Source of the DNA: Anarhynchus alexandrinus | Lineage: Eukaryota > Chordata > Aves > Charadriiformes > Charadriidae | NCBI GenBank assembly: GCA_008711295.1 | Contig: VUYV01000014.1 | Span: 7,743,302 to 7,807,301 of the forward strand | Direction of reading: 5' to 3' | Length of the DNA stretch: 64,000 nt | Shown here: positions 37,891 through 51,800 of the stretch, piece by piece | Layout of the letters: the number at the start of each line of letters is the position of its first letter | Numbering within the stretch: position 1 is the stretch's first letter | Notes under the pieces: model-generated | Told to the model about the DNA's origin: nothing | Seen by the model: the letters and a program-made list of their open reading frames with translations, nothing else | The model's database searches: none | Position numbers and translations under genes: made by a program

Positions 37891-37938
37891 GTATGTATGT
37901 ATGTGTATAGTAAAATGCATATAGACATACATACATAT
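37891..37938 (-). repeat. inverted repeat in RBM33 3' UTR
   Basis: Arms 37891-37908 (GTATGTATGTATGTGTAT) and 37921-37938 (ATAGACATACATACATAT) pair over 18 bases with two mismatches around a 12-base loop. The transcript could form a hairpin. It probably arose from a (GTAT)n repeat meeting its complement. Confidence 0.8.
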
Positions 37939-40566
37939 ATATAGTACGTTTACATATACTAAGACACCCAGGTACTGCAATAAGCAGCTAAAATCACCAG
38001 CCACCCACCCGCACTCTGTCTATGCCCAAGCAATAATCTACTGCAACTGCCTTTCAAGAGGATGCATCCAGTCATTAAACAGGCATTGCTTACATTGCCT
38101 TCTACGTTTAAATAGATCTGAGGCGATTTCATGTCTTTATTCCAAAGCCACACATTTGTCTCAAAATAAGTTTTTTTTTTTAAAAAAAAAAACCAACTGA
38201 ATAAAAATTCTTAAAACTTAAGTTGGCCGAACCTCAGCCTCTTTGGGATGGATTCAAAACCCAAAGCAGGAGCGTTTCTACAAACTTCTTTGACTTTTGA
38301 ATCAAACCCATATTCTCAGGCTCCAAGAAACCCTCTAACCCCAATAACGTTTGCTTCTGACAGGACAGCTGATCAACTGCAGATGTTCCTACTGCTGAAC
38401 TCAGCTGCTGGCCCGTCTGCTGTGTGCATCCAACCCACATTCCCAGACACGCACCACTATCGCTCCTCTCCGAGACGGCTTCCCATCCTTCTCATCACAG
38501 AGAAGCTGCTCCCTAACAGTAGGACGAATAACTGTTTAATGACTCGTTTTAAAGATAAGCATTTATTTCTTAAAACTAAAAATTCCATAACCTGAGGAGG
38601 CAGCGTAGGGGTCCCGGTGCTCACGGTGGAGGAGCTCACCAGCACGGGGCAGACCACCTCGCACCAGTTGTTGGGGTTGGCTCCCACCAGGCACGTCCTA
38701 CCTGCGGCTCATGTTCTGTCCCGGGCTTGGGTCTACCCTGAGGCACTAATAGCACTTTCTGCAGAGCAGTTGTGCTGGATGGCGTTTAAGGATTACGCAT
38801 AAATGGGGAACTACACAGACGGGTGTAAAACTCACTTCCATGCAAGAATTCTCATGATGTTACTGCGTCTTGTCACTAAGTTGTAAATGGGCTGAGAGTA
38901 TTCTTTCCATTTTTTTTTCCCAGTGCAATATTCCCAAAGTACCACATTATTCTGTATGATTTCAGGGAACAAAGAGCAGCTTTACCTAGAAGACTTTTGA
39001 CAGTATTTGTTATTCAATCATTATTTTTAGTAACTTCTACTTGATTGAAATTCTGGACCAAAACTGTAAGAAAGCCAATTAGGTCTTTGTGCCTTGGTTA
39101 CCATTAAATCCTAAAAAAATTAAATAAATGTAGGCTACTACAAACTTGCTTAGTTCATCCTTCCATGCTCAGCATGCCTATTTCGCACCCCATTTGCAGC
39201 TGTTTTGTTACATACCAATAGTGTTCTTCTGCGGTCATTCACGTAACAAACCTATATGGTTTCTGTGAGTACCCCCCTTCAAATAGCAGGTGGAGTGCTT
39301 AAGAGTATTCCTAAAATAAAGGATGAAGCAAAAGCTCACAGTCTAAAAACTAAGGAAATGTTCATAAAAACTGGAACCCAATATAAAGATGACATTTTAA
39401 TAAGTTTATTCAGAAGTAGCTGAAAAAAAATTGTTCCTTTGGCAACACCATCTAGATGGTTCTAACCAAAAGGAAATATTACGGATTTTATTTTGAATAA
39501 AATATAAGCTCCTTAATGTTTGCACGTAATTTTTGGGAACTGCCACGTTCACCAGCAGATTCACAATGTCCTTATAGTCCTGTACGTATTGGGAACAACA
39601 CATCAAACCGAGTCCTTTCAGTTATGGGTTTCTTACGGTTCAGCATTAGTCACAAAATAAACCTCAAAGAAAAAAAAAAACCCTATCAAAATAAAGCATA
39701 CGGCAATCATGAATCGCTAGCCCAAAAGAACTATTAGGAATGCACCACTCCTCCTGTGTAACATTTCTGAAGTGAGCCACTAAATATTTCTTTTTCCTTG
39801 TGTCTGGCAACGTCACTTAAAACAACCTAGTTACAACCTGGGAGTTCACTACCCCACGATGCTACTGAAGGGCAAAGATTCTTGTTTTTAAAAACCAAGG
39901 GAAAATACAGCAGTGTTATTCCTATGCAGGGTTTTATGGAATAAGTAGAGTTGGAAGGAGAAGATGGAAGTCTGTGTCGGAATAGAAAAATGCAAAGACA
40001 GACTTAACATATTTACAAAGATCGAAACTTTCCAGTGTCACCTCCAAAGCTTCTCAGCATACTGCTATTCAGTGAAGTAGACCACGTTTAAATCTATGCA
40101 GGAATACGTCCTGTGCTCTCAGATATACAACGGAACTAATGGGTTTTGTTTAGAAAAGTGAGTTTTCATTCAAATACCTCGCACTGAAGATAAGAGCAAC
40201 CATTATCAAATATTCTTTGCTATGAAGAATGTTTTTAAATCTTTCGATGTAAACGTTCTCTCTCAAGTCACTGTGGTCACACAGTAGGATCTCGAAGAAC
40301 AGTGTCTACATGCATTGAAAGCATTTTGAAAAAAAATCTGTAGTTCCACGTGGTTACAACAGAACGTGAACAAACCAAACAGAAATTCCACCTTTGCAGA
40401 TCCTCTCAAGTTCAGCTCTTCTGGAGGACATCTTGCTGCTTTCTGTCGTTCAACATAGCAACTAAAGACTAAGCTGAAAGGTTTCGCAACCCAATGGTTT
40501 TGCCACTGCGTCTCGCGTAGCTCCACAGTGCGCTTCTGTTAGTGTCAGGGTTTCTCTCAGCAGACA

Positions 40567-40615
40567 TCACTCAACTATCAGCGCCACGTTTATGTGGGAC
40601 AGATCTATCATGTGC
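40567..40615 (-). CDS. RBM33: RBM33, last coding exon (end of RRM-like domain)
   Basis: On the minus strand the acceptor TTTCAACAG (AG at 40617-40616) is followed by G, which completes the split Arg codon, then HMIDLSHINVALIVE and TGA (40569-40567). This is the exact C-terminus expected for RBM33 and forms the last helix and strand of the RRM-like fold. It contains 49 coding bases, too short for simple ORF finding, and was placed by peptide recognition and phase (previous exon ends with two bases of the codon). Confidence 0.95.
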
Positions 40616-40809
40616 CTGTTGAAACAAATTTAAACCCGGTACTCAATCAAACCGATTCCAGGGGTGGGGAACAGACAAGAAGGTTCTATGGAGGTCACTA
40701 ATAAACAGGTGCTCGATTAGCTTAAGAGAAACACTGAGCAGAGGAGACTGATTTAATCTTTTAAAGGGAGGGAAGGAACGAAGGCGGCAGCAGCGTTTAA
40801 TTATTTACC

Positions 40810-40898
40810 TGTGGAATTTCTGTTGAAATGCTAAAGCGTGTGCTGGCTCCTTAAATTTTGCTATGGCTTTCCGCTGTTGAGGAAGCATCTGTAAACTC
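40810..40898 (-). CDS. RBM33: RBM33, penultimate coding exon (RRM-like middle)
   Basis: Minus-strand exon of 89 bases after CTCTGCAG, reading SLQMLPQQRKAIAKFKEPAH then ALAFQQKFH and the first two bases of Arg, ending at CACAG|GTAAAT. The KAIAKFKEPAHALAFQQ stretch is the RNP1-like strand and second helix of an RRM. Entry is phase 0, joining directly to GPIQ of the previous exon, and exit is phase 2, matching the last exon. The intron to the last exon is 194 bases (40616-40809). No stop or frameshift. Confidence 0.95.
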
Positions 40899-43800
40899 TG
40901 CAGAGACAAAAAGCCAAAGTATATTTTTAGTATTCACTTACAAGTCCCCTTTAAACTAATTTTGCATCAAACCCGTTGAAATTTCGTCATATTTCTTTTC
41001 TCAGATACACTTATTTGTGTCTGGGTAATGGAAAGAGACTTCTGAGACTGCAGGCAGGGACCCAGCTGGAAGCGCTGGAGCTGGTGCATTAAGGAACTGT
41101 ACTAACTGGAAAACCCAGACCATCACTCATGAAGCAAAGGCGACAGCTCTTCAATTCGATCCATACAGACGAACCAAACCCTGCAGCCAAACTCTCACCA
41201 ACCGAATGAGAAACACTCAACTTCACACACAAGCACCTGGAGTCATTCACCTGATGTACGTTAAAGGATCAGGGCTCTCCACTGGTTAAACAGGACAGAA
41301 ACAGAAAAAAGGGCTAGGTTTTGATCCCTAGACTGTATATCCTCATGCTATTTTAACAAAAACCAGCAGCTAGCTTTTAACAGACACTAACAACCATATG
41401 ACCCAGGATGAGATGGCTTAGGTCACCACTTCCAAGTACTCCCAGTAATGGGAAGCCATGCAACACGCATCTACCCAGACAAGTCCATGGGATATGTGCT
41501 TCCCATACCATGAGAGCAGCACTTCACAATGCTGTAACTATCAAAAAAAGCCCTGTGTAGCCCAGAGGTCTCCAAAACTATAGCACGCCTCAGCCAGGGC
41601 TCTGGAGAACGCATGTCCTTGCTCCCTGTTGTGGCAGGAGAAGTCCAGGCAATGCCAAGATGATCCCGGAGAGCGGTCCTGTGACTCCAGTATCTCACAG
41701 CAGGTTTTGGATGTTTAATGGCCTACACTGCAGCACGCTCAAGACAGAATTGTTCTGATTGAGTGTCCAGTTTCCAATTGTTCTTATGGCTTTGGATGCA
41801 AAATTAAAGAATTCCTAACATCTCTCTTTTCTGTGCATAAGTTTCTATATAAAGCCAATCCAATTTTGTACTGAGCTTTATATACATACATATGTACATA
41901 TATATGTACACACACATTTACAGGAACCTTTTCTAGATTTCATTACAACCTCCTGGCGGTTACATATAAAGGTAATTCTCTGCATCTTGCCTGGAATTCA
42001 GCAGCATCCCCCCACATCTGGATGGTTCCAGCACTCTGATGGTCAGTTTCCCAGATTTTACATTTCACTTGAAAAAACTCTGTATCATCAGACTATTAAA
42101 AAACATACCACATATCTTTACACTAACAACTGTTCCTTGGGAAACAACCCCACTTGTTGATACAGTCTAAGGGTGACATACTTTGAGATCTCTCAGTGAA
42201 AGAATTTTTATTCCAGCTAATGTGTTCCCTGTTCATTCAATCTAATGCAGCATTTTAAGCAAGATGTCAAATGCCTCGTTGAAATTTGCTATTAAAATTG
42301 ACTACTTTTATCTTTTTTGAACGGGTAAGACTCTCGTTGATAAGATGCTTATTTAACAAGAGCCATGGTGCCTGACAGTCATATTTCTTTGTATTCAAGC
42401 CTGACAACTCAGCACTAGGCTATCACCTATCTGTGATTCTGAAGTCATTAATTTTGGCAGTAGCTACCTTGCACCTTCTTGTACTCAACAGGACACTTCC
42501 CTCTCGCCAGGAAAATCACAGAAGTTTAATACTTCCATCACTCCCGTGATTTCAAAGCGAAAGCTGAGGAAAAGTTAAAGGATTCAGCAAACCTGATAAG
42601 CTTCAGTGTATAGTTTTTGGAAATCTGCTACGAAGGAAGGGTTTAGCTAAGTCACTGCAACTTCCTAGTTTCTACACTGGTAGAAATGGGATCTATCTTT
42701 AAAAAAACAAAACACTTGGCACATGATTTGTTTTTGGTTTTGTTTTGTTTGTTTGTTTTCACTCACAAAACTCTTGACAAGGTTAATCCCATTTTACCAA
42801 CAAGAATACAGTCATGCTGCCCAAAGCACCAGTGAAAAACCTTGGACAAAGCTCAGTTCTCCTGAAGGTTATTTGCTGGAGCGGGTGAAGGAGGTGCTGA
42901 AGTTTGTGTTCTCCTCCTTGACTGATGTCACTTCATTATGATTTATAGAACTGTATCTAATACACATTCCGCCAACACCACTTTTCTGCCTAGAAAAGGA
43001 CTAAAGACTAAGGAAGTCCTAGTACTAAGGACCAAGTTTTGAAGACAAAGAATTAATCACAGCGATTAAATAATGAGATTTAGAAACAAGAGACCTGTAA
43101 GAGTTTAAAAAAATCTCAGAACTGCAAATAAAAAGAAATCAAAAGAAGTAAATCTGGCTCTTTTGTTCCTTTCAAAGAACTTGAAACTTTTATTATGAGA
43201 AAAACCTGTTTGAATCACTGAAAGAACAAATATTTCAGAAAACAGTCAGACAAGAGGAGCTGGAAAAGAATGCAAGGATGCATCCCTTCAGCTGTACCCT
43301 GCATGTCCTGCTGTCACCTGCTTCTCTCCCCTTTCCTGAACCATCTCCAGCCCTCCCACTGACAACCGATCCTCACAACAACGTCACATCTCACTCAGCT
43401 ACCGCAGGAGATTCTCCCAATGCTTTACCCTCCAGATCCCCATTGCGATCAACTGAAGAAGAGAAGCTGCATTTAGTGACTTTTTCCACAATAATTGAGC
43501 TATTTTTGTACTAATATTCTTGAGATGCACAAAAGCAAAACGTGATTTTGCAGTTTATACAGCAAAAATGATAAATTAAGAAGCTTCTCAGTAATTAGTA
43601 TATAAAAAATTGACTAAAGGAAGACATTCTGATATAGTGCAGACTTATTAGCAAAATTAGGCAAAGTATCTAAATCTTATTGTAGACAACTTATACTTTC
43701 ATATGCATTAATAACATTTATTGACTGACTAGTTTGGCTGTTATGTGACAGCCTGTTCTGACATTGCATTCTGCCTTATTTTCCAAAGCAAAAAAATGCA

Positions 43801-46800
43801 ATCAAAACACTAAATATATTTTAATTTTAGATGATGTTAACAGCGATAGTCTGAAGAAAACACATTTTATTGTGTAACATACGGAATTCCATTAGCTCAA
43901 AATGTTGTTCAAGGCATTATTTTAAAGACTTCACCAACTTCTGATATTTTGAATCAAAATACACCCGCTAGGAAAACACATACAAAATTCATTAATTCTG
44001 CACATCTTAATCATGCTGCCTCATTAGTTTAACACCCTTAATTTTTAACTTTTAAGAATAATTTGGCAGCCATTATTTTCAGTATTTCCAGCTTCCATAA
44101 CATTTTCAGGATATCCTGAGTGCTCATACATTCACTAGAAGGTGATCTTGAAATAACCTCCTAAAAAGCTGTTCTTTTTAATGGTGCTGTTTCACCAATG
44201 ACACCATCCACTGTATTTGCCAGCTTATTTGTAAAGAATGCTCTAAAAAGTTTCCAGAATTATTGGTATCACTGTCTAACGGATTTCATTAATGTAAAAC
44301 CCCGTACACGTGCAAGCATTCACCTTTCATTTTTTAAGTAAAACCTGAAGTACTGCATTAGCTATTGTAGAGCTTGCACGAAAATAGATGCTCACCTATA
44401 ATGTTTTCACTATTATTTTTGGTTCCCCACAGTATACCTAACCTGTATTTCCTGTACATCAGGATAGATTTAAACTTTTGTGATTTATTTCATACTAACT
44501 ACTTCTGGAGAAGATGTCACAACAAGTTAAACAAAAGTTTCACTGAACAAAGGCTCTTCTTGCATGATTCTCTATATAACTGAATCCACTCATATAGTAT
44601 TTGTTCATTTTTATCTATTGATCTTGTTTACTCTTGAAGTTAATGACATTTATTTGAAATTACTACATGTTCAGAGATGAGTGTTTTTTAATATCTAACT
44701 TAATATCTAATATCATGACCAGAAACTACATGTTTAAAGGAAGTAGTTAAGTCTAATTTTTGGCCTACCGACCTCACTGGCTGCTAAATCTTCTGCTTGA
44801 AGCATGAAATTATGGATGTCTCTCTACAAATCACCATATGAGAAGCCTGGAAGCAAGAGCTAGCTGTAATAGCAAGAGGCTGGGAAGATCACTACCAAAG
44901 TAAAGTGGGAAAAAAATACAGCTCGGGGCGGGGAGGCGGGGAGAAATCCTCAGCATGTGATAATTAGGAGGAAGCAGAACAATTTTTAATCCTGAAGAAA
45001 ATATTTCTGCTTGACAATGTTTAGTACGGGCAAGATTTACAAAATTCTACTTTGCTCAGAAAAGGTTTTGTCCATAATTTGAATCAACAGAGCCAAATGG
45101 ACCTACACCTGGTCTCTGCAAAAAACCATCAGTCCTTTGTAAGAAGTGCTAGCCCTCCTGCAACACCACATTTCCAAAAACACCATAAGGATTGCTGTAG
45201 GGGACTGTGCCAGTGACCTGTCCCAGGTTCAGGTCCTTAATAGCTCATACTATGGCTGATACCAGAGTGCCATAACACATTACTAAAGTCATCCTTAGCC
45301 TTATGATCTCTGTTAAAATGATAAAAATATGCGGCTATGTTTCCCAAAGTATCATGCCTCATTAGGAATTTGATCTGAATTTAGTATTACTCTGTTACCT
45401 ACTGATTTTGCAGGATGCCAGAGGCCGGCCGGGGCAGGCAGGGAACAGCCTGCCACGCAGCACTGCCTCTGGAGATGCGCTGGTTCTACCGAGCATCACT
45501 TGACTTCCCATTTAACGAGGGGACACTTATGTTTCCTCCACTGGAGATTTCCCTGTTGCCACTCTGTGCTCCACTAGAATCTCCTTCTATCATGAATTCC
45601 TAAACTGAAATATCACAATCCTTCCAAACGTCACAGCTCTCAGAAAACAACTTCATTCACATCTTCTCTTTAAGTTGACCTAGTCAGACGTTCACCAGAG
45701 GATGAAAACCCCTTCCCGGATCCACTCAGGTGTAAAGGATTGACAATACACACAATAACTTCCAAGGGATTTCAAATGACTGGTTACCTTACAGATTCAG
45801 GCGTACAGATCTACCAGACAGCATTTCCCGAGACCAACCTGAGATTAGGGGTATTCTGGGCATGTTCCCATTTGACTCTGGAGAACAGAGATTACATTCT
45901 GACACGTTCCCAGCATTAAAAATAATAAACTGGTTTAGGCTGAGAAGGAGTATTTTATACAGAAAGGATTTAGGCAGCATAGAGCTCATACTGATCTTCA
46001 TTATCTCCTTTTTCTGCTTCCTTAGGCGCTGCCCTGGGAAGATGCAGGTCTCATGTTGAATGGAAAATGCCACAAAACCAGTCAATATTTCATGATCACT
46101 TATGCTTTTGATTGAGAGTCTGCCTACAACTGTTTTAAAACATACTATATAATTCAACAATTAAAAAAAACCCACCCCAAACATCAGATGCTTTGGCTTT
46201 TTCTGCAACTGAACTATGACCAGTGACTAAAGCATGAATATCATAAAAGGACCATTCCCTCCGCAGACATTTCTTTAGGCCTGCAGACCTACGCTGCCCT
46301 CAAATTTCTCCTTTACGCATGCTCTGTAATGAAATATCAGCAAAAATAATATTGAAATAGCCTGTATGATAATAGCAGCACAATAAACTCTAACAGAGCA
46401 CTGGGAGGTGGAAACCAGGCAGGTGGGAGTGAGACTGGAGCAAGCACTCATTTTAATTACAGGAGACACATGGGAAATGAAAGTTTTCTCCTTTACTTAA
46501 TTTCTTTCACTGAAGTAAGTGGATTATCTAATAAACTGTAGATTCAGTTCATCGGTGAGTTTGGGACTAGGAGTAGCAGTCCATACAAAGCTGCTAAAAA
46601 AAGATCTATGCAAAAAGAAAGTTTAAACTTTCCTGACCAACATAATCTCCAGCGTGTGATCCAACCTGCTCTGCAGCAAGTCGAACAGCAGCACAGCAGG
46701 CGCTTTCTAAAAAGAAAGATCAGATTCTATTTATTCTTTCCTCCCATCAATAAACGCAGACAGACTTTTATTATCATCCCAGTCTCCTGACACCCGAAGC

Positions 46801-49800
46801 ATCTTTCCTGGGAGCAACACTTCTTAGCCATTACCAGCAGGCATAGAGGCTGGGACAGAATGCATTTATTTCATCCTCAGCTGTTGCAACTGATCTCTTC
46901 CACCTTCCTGCTTTTTCTGCCACCTTCGACTTCCTACTATCCGCCTTTAAAAGCGCTCAGCTTTCTGTCTCCACTCGTGAGATGAGAAGAAAGGATCTTC
47001 TCCTATCATTTTACAGCAGGGCTGAACTGGACAGGCTCATTACAGGGCTGCTCTTCTCTTCCCCCAGCCCCAAGGACAGAGCAGGACTGCCCATGTCTTC
47101 TCCCACAGGTGGCGGAGCTGGCAAAAACTCTTGGTTGAAAATATTTTTTACAGGTAGGAAGGCCACCCAGGTCACCACGCCAGCCCTGTGCGCCTTGTGT
47201 GCCCTGTCACACGGAGAACTGCCCTGCTCAGCCTGGAGGAACACTCATGTTCTGGGCATGCTCATCATTTCCACTGATAAGCCTTTAAACTAAAAATAAA
47301 TTAATTTTGAACACAGTGTCAGTGCAGATAGCTGCCTTTACCCTAACTGAGCACTAGGTAGCACTGTCACTCTAAGAAAGCGAAGAGAAGCACATCAACA
47401 CAGCAATTGTTTTTCCCTTCTGAGACCAGAAAAGAAAGGACCACATTATCAGAGTAAAATGCATATTTGTAAAACTACTCAAAATACACCTATAATCGCA
47501 GCATTCTCATCACCTCTGATATACAACAGTGGAGTTTTTCGAGATTTTTTGCCCCCCTTTTTTTTTTAACATCATAAATTATGATCTTAAATCTTCTCAA
47601 AGCACTACTGAGATTTTGCACTGATGTTTTATGTTTGCAACCATTTGATGTAAGAAAATATGATTAAAGACGATGATGGAACACCTTCACAGAACGAGCA
47701 CTCAGTACTCAAATTATCTGGAGATCTAGCAAATGCTCCCCTCTACCTGCCATCATCCTAAAGAAAATACAAATCTGAAGGTGGCAATAACTAGCTGAAC
47801 ACAAGCCTCTTTAGCCAGTATAAATATTAAACCCAGATTCAAGAGCACCAAAAAAAATGCACTGGGTTTTTCATGACCTTTACAACTTATTAGTAATCTA
47901 CTTTGGCAAGTGGTTGTGGATGGATGTGTACTGAATGTCACCGCTCCAGCGCAGTCCCCAGGAGGCTCTAGTTTGGTGGTGTGCTCAGAAATCTTCTGTA
48001 CTTTCCAACACTTTGGAATGCCTAATTCTATTTATACTATGTAATTATTTTAGATTCAGCACTCAGATTTTACTGCAGGTACATTATTTGTATCTGAAAG
48101 ATCTTCTCCAAAAGAGTCTGACAGCAAACTGTATGTTGATAGGAAGTACTTTTCTTGCTAATTTAATCATGTTTGAATTGTAAAATGCAGCTACGACTAA
48201 GGGGCTGTTCCTGGACCCCCAAAGATTTTCTTCTATTCAGTACCTTGAGAATCTTAACGTTTTTTTTTTTCTCCTATGTTAATAACAGAGCAGCTTTAAT
48301 GAAGCAAGGATGAGAATTAAAGAGCGATTAGGCAATAGAGGGTATTTCAAAGCTCATATATGGGAAAAGATAACTTTCTCTGTTTCTAGGGCATGGAAGG
48401 GAAAAAAATGCTGAATTTCCAACTTCAGCTGTAAAAGTTTCCTTCATCTTCTCTTATGCATGCCCAGCTACCCCCAAATCCTGACTCCCAGAACCATTAC
48501 CCCAGTGCAAGCTGACGGCAAAGCTAGGAGCATTGAACATCATAAATCGAGGAAAGTTTTGAACTTCCCTTCACAAGATCTGTGTAAGGTACTTCTAACC
48601 TCGATAATGATACTGACATGAAAAAGCTAAAAATAAAAATCCAACCCTTTTGTAGCCAGAAAAACAAAGTAATCTCTTCCTCCCCATTCACTCCATTTAC
48701 ATAGACTTTTTCCAGAAATACATTAAAACTTTCTGTTATGCCAGCAGAGATCCTCTTCCTGAGCCAACACGTGCAGGATAAGTGCACTGCAACAAAACCA
48801 GGAGCCAAACTATATATTCGAAAACAGGAGCTGGTGTGGGATCAATTCCTCCACAGATGCACCAGTACAGAAGGTGCAGGTTAAGCAGAGGTCCTGCACC
48901 AGGTGGGACAAGCACCCCCAATCTATTCTCGTTGTCAAAGAGCAAAGAGATCACTGGGAAGTATCTCTTCTTCTCTGGAGCTATGCCTCCGTGCAGCCAT
49001 TCCCACCTTCGAGTCTTGACTGCAGCAGAAACCGATACACAAGAGGCAATATTCAGACTTATGAGCTGCGTTTGCATGTCGCTTTGAAGCAAGACGCTTG
49101 CTCACCATTAGAGGTGTATGTCCTACAGTTTGGGAATCTTTAGCGTAAACCAGGGATTTGGTGCTGGATAATCGGCACATATCATTTCAAGACACCATCC
49201 AGGCAGGGAAATAACTTCTTAAGTTTCAATTCCGTTTTGAAAGGTCTTTTACAATTGTGAAAAATAAGCATAAGTTTGACACACATCCTCTACCCCCCAT
49301 GATAAATAAAATTCAAGAAATTGGTATCTCGGAGTTCACCTCATTAAGGAAAGTTTGGCTGAGTATAGTCAACAGCTAAAGACAGGATATACTACATCTT
49401 AAAGATGGAGTCAGCTACAACTGACTCACCTTCCCCTCCTCTCACTGTCTCTTGAACTCCATTCAAATCAGCTAAAAACATAGAGACCTTGCTTAATTTC
49501 CAAAAAAGTAGCTAGAATTTCTCACCTTGCTGGTTGCTTACAATAGCCGTCTCCCCAGATCCCTTCTATTTCAGTTCATCAAGCTCCAACACTTCATCTT
49601 AGAAGATCAGAGCTCCACACTACCCGAGATCTCTTTGCTCCGGTCATGGCCATGACCTGTCCTTGCCTCTCAGTTATTGTCCTCAAGCATGAAACCCCCA
49701 AAGCCCACCTGGCAAGGAACCCTTCCATTCACTACTTGGCTCTCTTCAGTGGTTCACTTCTGCACTCCTCATTGCAATTCACTTACATGAAATACATTTT

Positions 49801-51800
49801 CAAGGAAGAATGAGGAAAGAACCAAGTAGAGCATCCCTTCTCTATCACAGCCTCCTGACCATTTCCAGTTGCAGGGGAATTTGTACAGCACTGAGCACAA
49901 ACACTAGTAAAAATATTAATTTATAGCCACGAGAAAATCCACTCGTGGACTCCAGGATTTTGACCTCTTTCAGAATTTAGCATCATCTGTACAGAAGTGA
50001 TTACTGTGAACAGGGACAACATAGATTTTTCAAACATTTTGTTTTCAGCTCTTGCCTTACAAGGCACTTACAATTGCTGCTGCCTCTTCCTCATTTGGTG
50101 TGTTAACACTTCTGTGGCACATCACAGTACCATTAAAAAAAAAACCCACCCCAAAAGAGCTAAATATTGCATACAGTGGCCCCAGTCTCACATTCTTCAT
50201 ACAAAAGGATCACTTTGCCCCTGCATATCTCACTATCCACCCTTGTGAAACATCACTCAGTCTCAAATAAGCCAGGAAATTTCCAGCCTTCTACAATCAG
50301 ACTTGAAATTCAAGTGCAGAATTAGCACAAAAGCCTGCTGCATCATTAGCTAAATTCAAGCGTCTCTTTCAAATACTACTTCTAGATCTCTGATAAGGTG
50401 AAAATAGATGATGATTTAGAAACCATAATTTCCAACAGTACAGCTGATGATGCTGCTGCAAGAATACAAGTTCTATAGGGCACAGGGATGTATCAAATCC
50501 CACTGCAAAATTAGTTATCCTTTTTTTTCCTGTAAGTACATCCTTCTAAATTGGTCTGTGACATTGAATTGAGAGACCAGAGTCTGGAGTCTGCTATGAA
50601 ACAGCAAGTACCGAATGAATTTTTTAGCACAGTCTCAATAACTTCTCTCAATTGTGAGTATTTCCTAGCAGGTTTTCTATTAATCTCCTTCTAATATTCT
50701 CATGCAAGATTTAGCAAGTAAACACTGAATAAATGCGCTTTGGAACTGTATGAATAATTTCCTGGAGTACTGCAGAACATGAAGGGACAAAGTATTTTGT
50801 GAGAGTATTTTTGCTTTCACAAACAAATTAAATCTCTCTGAATTGATGACGTAAATAATTCAGCATTATTCCATTTACTAAATTGGGAAGAAGTGAGGCA
50901 GAGTGTACATCTTTAGGAGAGCAGTGTGTTTTGCAAGAGAGAGACGATCCCACTAATAAGAAAGTCTCCCAGAACAGCTCCAATTCACGCATTGCATTTG
51001 TCTGAAAACGTTGATCCTGTCAAAAGGAGCATCCAAAACTGAAAAAAAATCAGGAAAAAAAATTCTCCTCATCTGTATGCTTCATTATTCATTGACTGGT
51101 ATTTTCAAACATACTAACAATAAGTCAGACAGGGCCTCCTAACCCTTCAATGCTTTGAAACCCTCCTGTTTTCCTGAAGTCAGTTTAACTGATCCATCAG
51201 TTCCAGGAGGCAGTTTACAAACAGAAGCTGCGTTCTGTGTATGTGTGTTCCACCCTTGCTCACAGGCCCCTCCTAAAGAGAACTTTCAAAAAAAAAAAAA
51301 AAAAGATAAAGGAAATCCTTCAAAGGAGACTGTGTTTTCATGTGAAGCAGGAGATGGTGCTACACGGTACCAAAATACCCCAGGACTGCAGTGACAGGAA
51401 CAGGTAAATGTCAAACAAAGGGGGTAGGTGCAAGTCAACAATAAAAACAAGGACAGCGACCAAAATATATTTGGCTTTGATATGATCATTTGGCCTAAAC
51501 AACCTCACAGAACGGACACGCTCGTATCATCTAAGAAAATAACACAGATAGTACGAGAACTCCAAACTGAAGGAGACCTCTGCAGCAGGAATGTGACGGT
51601 TAGCAAAATCCTACCGTACCTCCCGTGCCGCAATATCATCCCGTGCTTGTCTTTGCTACCAGGTGTAGCCTGGGTGGGTGGGGGTGCCTTCAAACATAAA
51701 TTACCAATAAACACACATTGTATTTAGTGTCAGGGAATTAATTGAGCTTTCCAGAATGAAAGCCTTTTGGCACAAAAATGATAAACCGAGGTTGACCTAC
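40899..51800 (-). other. RBM33: RBM33 intron (10.9 kb)
   Basis: Begins with GTAGGT after ATTCAG and ends at CTCTGCAG. AT-rich, low in repeats. AT dinucleotide patch at 41878-41915. Diverged LINE-like text at 42180-42480 is listed separately. Open frames on either strand are short and without family resemblance. No nested gene or RNA gene recognised. Confidence 0.85.
42180..42480. mobile_element. possible ancient CR1/L3-type LINE fragment in RBM33 intron
   Basis: Words such as GATGTCAAATGCCTCGTTGA, then AAAATTGACTACTTTTATC and CTCGTTGATAAGATGC resemble the antisense of a LINE reverse-transcriptase segment (the recurrent phrase in which a feature is lost if a codon run for Phe-Asp-Ile is read in reverse). 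Highly decayed, ends not visible. Confidence 0.25.

Larger units (their letters stand above)
33890..40566 (-). other. RBM33: RBM33 3' UTR (about 6.7 kb)
   Basis: Runs on the minus strand from the base after the RBM33 stop (TGA at 40569-40567) to a poly(A) signal at 33919-33914. The stretch is AT-rich with many A- and T-runs, no exon, and no recognisable repeat apart from short tandem words. A further signal at 39410-39405 (AATAAA in CTGAATAAACTTATT) could give a short form of about 1.2 kb. A single N sits in an A-run at 36259. The full length is inferred from the absence of another good signal with a downstream element before 33.9 kb. Confidence 0.7.

Noticed and set aside
37891..37938. GTAT inverted repeat considered as a microRNA precursor
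   Set aside because: Arms are simple tandem repeats and the loop is short; microsatellite origin is more likely.
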